This document shows positions 5,824 to 8,685 of a stretch of 8,685 nt of DNA, piece after piece. The notes below the pieces were generated by a model that saw only the letters and a list, made by a program, of their open reading frames with translations, was not told the DNA's origin and made no database searches. The number at the start of each line of letters is the position of its first letter. Position 1 is the first letter of the stretch. A program made the position numbers and the translations under genes. Origin of the DNA: Clostridiales bacterium (lineage in GTDB: Bacteria; Bacillota; Clostridia; Oscillospirales; Oscillospiraceae); contig JAJBTD010000115.1 of NCBI GenBank assembly GCA_020861055.1, forward strand, positions 1-8,685, written 5' to 3'.

Positions 5824-7776
5824 ACCGCTGCTGCTCCCGGAATTAGAGACAGTGAGTCCCACAGCATCGAAGCTGCCCGCGCCGCTGATCGCGTAAATGG
5901 TACAGGTGCCATTGGCCACAGCTGTAATCACACCGGCGTCGGAGATGGTGGCGACGGAGGGATCGCTGGTCTCATAATAGATCGTCCCGGCATTCCCAGT
6001 CGTGGTCAGGGTGGAGGCGAGAGACATGGTCGCCCCGGCCTTCAGATTATAGGCGGAGGACAGGCTCACCTGAGATTCCCGCAAATAGCCGGTATAGGTG
6101 GTGCCGGAGACGGTCACCTTGACCTGGTACCAGTACGGGTAGTAGAGCCGCTCGGTGTAGCCGGTGGACTGGGTCTGATAGCCGCCCAGAATCGTGACCG
6201 TCGTCCCCTTGGGCACCGAGACCACAGAGGTGCTCATGGAGGGCGTGGAGTACAGGGTGGTTGCGGCGGTGGTGGTGCCCGTATTTGCGCCGCTGAGGCG
6301 GACGGTGGAATCCTCATCCGGCATATCGTCAAAGATGGGGATGTAGAACAGGAAGGCGCTGCTCACTGCGTCGGCAGCGTTGTAGGCGTTATAGGTGGTG
6401 ATGGACTCCGAGGCCACAGCGTAGGTGGCGGACATATATTGATGGTTGTATGTAGAGTAATACGCGTCAGGGCTGACGTTAAAGCGCATATAGTAGCTGG
6501 TGTTCTGTCCCTTGCTGATATAGCTGGTGGCCAGGAACTCCGCTCCGCCGTACAGAGCGAGAATGGGATTGTACCAGCCGTGGTTTTTGGCATATTTCAG
6601 GCCGTTAATCACCGCCGTACCGGTGGTGGAGGCAGTGGCGCCGATGTTGTAGAAGTTGTAATAGCCCACATAGCCGCTCACCGTTCCGCTGATGGATTGG
6701 TTGGTGGTGACGGCTCCGGTCTCCTGGACGATCTTGCTGGCCAGATAATAGGGACTGACATTCGCAGCAACGCCTACGTTATAAATGATAGAGGAATAAT
6801 TGTCGCCGTAGTTGCTGTTCAGGCTGCTCAGACTGACGGTATTTCCATAGATGTCGACGTAGTTGGTGACATAGTACAGGCCCTTGCTGGCGCTGCTGCT
6901 GGAGTCGGCGGCGTTTTTCAGCACCTTCTGGACACCGGAGAGCTGCTGGATGCTGCTGTAGGTCTGATCCTCAAACTGGAAGATATACTTGGCCGTCAAA
7001 AAGTTCCGGGGATCCATGTAGTAGGCGATGGCCGCCCGGCTGGCGCTGACGTGGTTTCCGTCGATGGGCTTATAGTGGTTGGTGCTGCTGTAGCTGGAGG
7101 TGCTGTAATATCCGCTGTGGTTGTTCAACAGCAGGTCGTCTGTGGTGCCGTTGAGATTATAGTCGATGGTGCTGCTGGAGCCGTATTCCCCATTGATCAC
7201 ATCATCCCAGGACAGGCCGGTATCCACGGCCACAAAAATCCAGTTGGGGTAGGTCTTATGAAGGGTTTTCAGATAGCTCTGATAGCTTTCAGGGAACTTT
7301 GCAAGCTCAGTGGCATAGTCGTAATCCGACTCATCAGAAGCCATGGCAGCTGCCAGGATGGACTCGATCTGGGCCATGGCGTCCTGCTCGGCCTGAGCCA
7401 CCTCAGAGAGATCCTCCTCCTCGGAAGCCTCCTCTTCCTCGGCGGTTTCCTCTTCTTCCGATCCAGCGGCCTCCTCTTCGGAAGCGTCGGCATCGTCAAC
7501 GGCGGCGTCCTCCGCTGCTTCGGCATCGCCGGCAGCATCGGCATTATCCTCTGACTCTTCAGTGTCATCCACTGCATCAGGATCGTCCTCCGCCTCCTCT
7601 GAGGCATCGGAGCCGTCGCTGTCAGCGCTGTCGGAGTCGCTGGCCGAATCGGAAGCGCCCTCCGATGCATCATTCAGTTCAGCGGCCCAGGCCATACTGG
7701 GGCCAAGCTCCGCCAAAAGCAAACTGACCGCCAGGAGGATCGACAGGAGACGGGTGAAAAACCTCTTTTTGTCCAT
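4747..7776 (-). CDS. Exported GH73-like endo-beta-N-acetylglucosaminidase with SH3, Big_2 and FN3 repeats (N-terminal product)
   Basis: A 1009-residue secreted peptidoglycan hydrolase. The ATG at 7776 starts a classic signal peptide: KKR, a hydrophobic core at about 10-22, and a likely cleavage site near AWA-A at 29-32. An AAAGGA ribosome site lies 13 bases upstream, slightly far. Residues about 33-127 are almost only Ala, Ser, Asp and Glu, a flexible acidic spacer. Residues about 158-290 (FPESYQSYLKTLHKTYPNW, MDPRNFL) match the conserved leader of clostridial glucosaminidases. The catalytic region is about 320-440, with SKIVQETG giving Glu352 as the probable catalytic acid. An SH3-like segment follows (about 494-572), then a Big_2-like domain (about 575-645, with DPSVATISDAGVITAVANG). 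Next come FN3-like domains at 652-737 and 738-825, SH3b at about 829-895, FN3 at 896-983, and a fourth FN3 broken by the frameshift at residue 1004. Substrate bond and autolysin role are inferred from the family. Confidence 0.88.
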   Translation of the reverse strand: MDKKRFFTRLLSILLAVSLLLAELGPSMAWAAELNDASEGASDSASDSDSADSDGSDASEEAEDDPDAVDDTEESEDNADAAGDAEAAEDAAVDDADASEEEAAGSEEEETAEEEEASEEEDLSEVAQAEQDAMAQIESILAAAMASDESDYDYATELAKFPESYQSYLKTLHKTYPNWIFVAVDTGLSWDDVINGEYGSSSTIDYNLNGTTDDLLLNNHSGYYSTSSYSSTNHYKPIDGNHVSASRAAIAYYMDPRNFLTAKYIFQFEDQTYSSIQQLSGVQKVLKNAADSSSSASKGLYYVTNYVDIYGNTVSLSSLNSNYGDNYSSIIYNVGVAANVSPYYLASKIVQETGAVTTNQSISGTVSGYVGYYNFYNIGATASTTGTAVINGLKYAKNHGWYNPILALYGGAEFLATSYISKGQNTSYYMRFNVSPDAYYSTYNHQYMSATYAVASESITTYNAYNAADAVSSAFLFYIPIFDDMPDEDSTVRLSGANTGTTTAATTLYSTPSMSTSVVSVPKGTTVTILGGYQTQSTGYTERLYYPYWYQVKVTVSGTTYTGYLRESQVSLSSAYNLKAGATMSLASTLTTTGNAGTIYYETSDPSVATISDAGVITAVANGTCTIYAISGAGSFDAVGLTVSNSGSSSGLTTPVLASADNATSGITVKWNAVSGADSYRVYRKVSGSGWSQIGTSTSTSYTDTTAASGTTYIYTVRAVSGSALSGYDSTGITCIRLSTPSLTSATATSSGITVKWGAVTGAKGYRVYRKVSGSGWSRIANISSGSTVSYTDTTGTAGTTYYYTVRAVNGSTLSGYNGSGVSAKMGAVSYVSYVTICKLNYRSGAGTSYTIKGTLSSGTTVQVVSGESYTVSGVVWYRAYINGSYYYVSSQYLLGTPALTSAENANSGVTVKWSKVSNADGYWVYRKVSGSKWSRIAVISSGSTVSYTDTTAASGTTYLYTVRAICNSKLSGYDAAGVSCLRLSTPSLTSATASSSSITVKWGGCHRS
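4763..4769 (-). other. Seven-G homopolymer frameshift site
   Basis: The minus strand reads T, seven Gs, CT. The equivalent codons in the three sister repeats have six Gs. The extra base turns ...Trp-Gly-Ala-Val into Trp-Gly-Gly-Cys-His-Arg-Ser-stop. Restoring the frame needs loss of one G, or a +1 ribosomal shift; a -1 shift would enter the third frame. The tract is a plausible slipped-strand site but short for one. Confidence 0.85.
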
Positions 7777-7849
7777 ATCGCCGTATCATTCCTTTCTTTT
7801 CGCCAGAGTTCTTTTCCGTTAAGGAAATCCATGCAGTCATCCGAGATGA

Positions 7850-7880
7850 TTACAAATTGTAACCAAATGTAATTCATTTG
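7850..7880. promoter_or_regulatory. Inverted and direct TGTAA-type repeats in the hydrolase leader
   Basis: TTACAA-A-TTGTAA (7850-7862) is a perfect dyad, and CAAATG-TAATT-CATTTG (7864-7880) is a second. Within them TGTAAC (7858-7863) and TGTAAT (7868-7873) form a direct repeat with a 4-bp gap. WalR and PhoP of Gram-positive bacteria bind related hexamer repeats (TGTWAH with a 5-bp gap; TTWACA-type with about 5 bp). The location just downstream of the predicted start of transcription would suit repression. The 4-bp gap departs from the WalR consensus, so the regulator is uncertain. Confidence 0.4.
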
Positions 7881-7882
7881 TT

Positions 7883-7911
7883 ATTATACCGGATAAAGTG
7901 GAAAAAAGCAA
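7883..7911 (-). promoter_or_regulatory. Sigma-A promoter for the cell-wall hydrolase
   Basis: On the minus strand, TTGCTT (7911-7906) and a perfect TATAAT (7888-7883) are 17 bp apart. Transcription would start near 7876, about 100 bases before the ATG at 7776. The flanking T-rich spacer is typical of strong Bacillota promoters. Confidence 0.7.
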
Positions 7912-7995
7912 TAGTGAACGGCACATTCTCTGGAAGTTTCTGTGCGTTGTCAAATGATATGACTCCACCGGTGAAAGCGCAAACCTTAAGCTATG

Positions 7996-8026
7996 GCTCA
8001 TCTACCGCGCCCTGAGCGGCAGATGA
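7996..8026. other. Strong hairpin in the divergent intergenic region 7777-8191
   Basis: CTCATCT (7996-8002) pairs with AGATGAG (8020-8026), then after an A-C mismatch CCGC (8004-8007) pairs with GCGG (8015-8018) around a 7-base loop. No T tract follows on either strand. It lies upstream of both divergent promoters. The rest of this 415-bp gap holds the two promoters and the leader repeats; I recognise no RNA family or riboswitch in it. Confidence 0.5.
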
Positions 8027-8096
8027 GAAACGGAGCCAATTCTATCGTCGCAGTTCTGCAAAAACACATAGACAAGCGTCCACGCTGCGCAAAATA

Positions 8097-8105
8097 TGCT
8101 ATACT
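8097..8105 (+). promoter_or_regulatory. Extended -10 promoter for the zinc-ribbon gene
   Basis: TGCTATACT gives a TGn extension plus a -10 TATACT (8100-8105). No good -35 is present at 17 bp, which extended -10 promoters can tolerate. Transcription would begin near 8112, about 80 bases before the first ATG. Confidence 0.5.
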
Positions 8106-8191
8106 ATGGACAGGATTTACGCGCATAAGTCTCAGGTGAATATGACGCTGGCGGCGTATTGTTCCACCGAGCCGGGAAGAAAGGATGATTT

Positions 8192-8464
8192 ATGATGCAG
8201 GAAAAGAAAAGAGCGGATGGCTTCAAATACGATTTCACGCTGTCGGAAATGAAAGTGCTGCTGTTCCATTCAAAGAAATGCCCGGTGTGTTCAGGGCAGC
8301 TCATAAGAGAAAAGACCTGTGAAAGAGTGGAAGGCCGGGATGTCAATTCGAAATCTGACCCGTTCTTTGTCCAGAACGCGCAGGTCAACCATTACGGGTT
8401 CCTTTTTCGATGCCAAAGCTGCGGACGGGTATTCACACTGAAAGAGCTTGCAGAGCGCACTTGA
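8192..8464 (+). CDS. Small zinc-ribbon-like protein, function unknown
   Basis: A 90-residue, charged, soluble protein with no signal peptide or membrane segment. Two Cys pairs, CPVC at 30-33 and CQSC at 74-77, are spaced about 40 residues apart and form a probable four-Cys zinc ribbon. The second is followed by GRVFTLKEL, a common ending of zinc-ribbon domains. Two adjacent ATGs (8192 and 8195) are possible starts; an AAAGGA site at 8180-8185 is 6 bases from the first and 9 from the second, so the second may be used, giving 89 residues. The following gene starts 27 bases after the stop with its own ribosome site, suggesting a two-gene operon. I do not recognise a named family. A role in nucleic-acid or protein binding would be a guess from the fold. 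Confidence 0.75.
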   Translation: MMQEKKRADGFKYDFTLSEMKVLLFHSKKCPVCSGQLIREKTCERVEGRDVNSKSDPFFVQNAQVNHYGFLFRCQSCGRVFTLKELAERT

Positions 8465-8491
8465 TTGGTCATGTAAAATGAGGACATCTCT

Positions 8492-8685
8492 ATGAACGCA
8501 GATTTGAATTTTATCATCAAAGCAAAAGATGATCTGGCCAATGCTGTGCGGCGATTCGGCATCCTTCCTCTGTTTCAAAACAGTCTCCCCGGTTTCTCCG
8601 TGGAGGATCGCGTTGCCCCCTGCGCTTGGGGCTCCGATTACCCTGGCGTGTGGGAAGGGAGGGGCGCGGTCAAGCAGCAAGCAGG
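8492..8685 (+). CDS. N-terminus of an uncharacterised protein, possibly AlkZ-related (partial)
   Basis: The frame opens at an ATG at 8492, 7 bases after a TGAGGA ribosome site (8479-8484), and runs open for 64 codons to the window edge. The visible part begins with a short charged helix (residues 1-22), then GILPLFQNSLPGFSVED near 23-39 and a Trp-containing stretch (CAWGSDYPGVWEGRGAVK, 44-61). The pattern of Phe/Leu-Pro-x-Phe, PGFSVE and a following W-x-G-x-V segment resembles the start of proteins annotated as AlkZ-related in Clostridia, small relatives of the winged-helix AlkZ/YcaQ DNA glycosylase family. That is recognition from memory on a short fragment, so the name is tentative. It is probably cotranscribed with the zinc-ribbon gene. 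Confidence 0.6.
   Translation, partial: MNADLNFIIKAKDDLANAVRRFGILPLFQNSLPGFSVEDRVAPCAWGSDYPGVWEGRGAVKQQA

Larger units (their letters stand above)
3033..7776 (-). pseudogene. Full-length cell-wall hydrolase gene interrupted by a +1 frameshift (1580 residues if restored)
   Basis: The two minus-strand reading frames 7776-4747 and 4736-3033 are one gene. At 4763-4769 the minus strand has seven Gs, where three other copies of the same repeat have six (5502-5507, 4217-4222, 3464-3469). With six Gs the frame reads WGAVTGAKGYRVYRK, identical to the siblings, and the whole span becomes 1581 codons including the stop. With seven Gs it reads WGGCHRS and stops at 4747. The flanking repeat code on both sides is otherwise intact, so the lesion is a single base and either recent, reversible or an assembly error. 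Restored order: signal peptide, acidic spacer, glucosaminidase, SH3-like, Big_2-like, eight FN3-like and three SH3b domains. Whether it counts as a pseudogene is uncertain, because the N-terminal product keeps its export signal and the whole catalytic domain. Confidence 0.7.

Noticed and set aside
6439..7554. A 371-codon open frame on the plus strand, antisense to the hydrolase
   Set aside because: It lies wholly opposite the glucosaminidase coding region, has valine- and glycine-rich composition expected of an antisense shadow, and has no ribosome site or promoter.
7957..8013. Possible 18-residue leader peptide starting MTPPVK
   Set aside because: No convincing ribosome site or upstream promoter, and it runs into the hairpin without stop-and-start features of an attenuator.
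7965..8040. Resemblance of the GCAAACC...AGCC stretch to a cyclic-di-GMP riboswitch
   Set aside because: The conserved core and the second stem are not recognisable, and the best plus-strand promoter lies downstream of it.

Overview
This window reads as a chromosomal segment of a moderately GC-rich Bacillota, most likely a Clostridia member of the Oscillospiraceae type (Flavonifractor or Oscillibacter relatives). That placement is inferred from codon choice, AGGAG-type ribosome binding sites and gene families. No rRNA, tRNA, transposase, integrase or CRISPR array is visible.

Layout: (1) positions 1-1514, minus strand, hold a 3'-truncated Na+/phosphate cotransporter with a C-terminal PhoU-like domain. 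(2) Positions 1515-1908 are a divergent intergenic region. Towards the transporter it carries a candidate promoter with TGTAAA-type repeats resembling a PhoP box; towards the next gene it carries a near-consensus sigma-A promoter bracketed by two LacI-family-like operators. (3) Positions 1909-2859, plus strand, encode a PfkB-family sugar kinase, probably fructokinase. (4) A perfect 16-bp-stem terminator at 2924-2965 serves the convergent junction. (5) Positions 3033-7776, minus strand, hold one very large exported cell-wall hydrolase gene: signal peptide, acidic low-complexity segment, GH73-like glucosaminidase, SH3-like domain, Big_2-like domain, then four tandem units of two FN3-like domains, three of them followed by an SH3b domain. 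(6) Positions 7777-8191 are a second divergent intergenic region with promoters for both sides and a strong unexplained hairpin. (7) Positions 8192-8685, plus strand, hold a 90-residue zinc-ribbon-like protein and the start of a second gene, possibly an AlkZ-related protein.

The main observation is that the hydrolase gene is split by one extra base in a G tract (seven Gs at 4763-4769, minus strand). The three sibling repeats each have six Gs at the same place. Removing one G restores a continuous 1580-residue protein. This may be a sequencing error, a recent mutation, or a reversible on/off switch affecting the C-terminal half of the wall-binding array.

The genes do not form one pathway. Phosphate uptake, sugar phosphorylation, wall remodelling and a small unknown operon are separate transcription units. 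The two divergent regions hold most of the recognisable control signals. I did not find a convincing entirely new system; the best candidates are the homopolymer frameshift in the repeat protein and the operator pairs.
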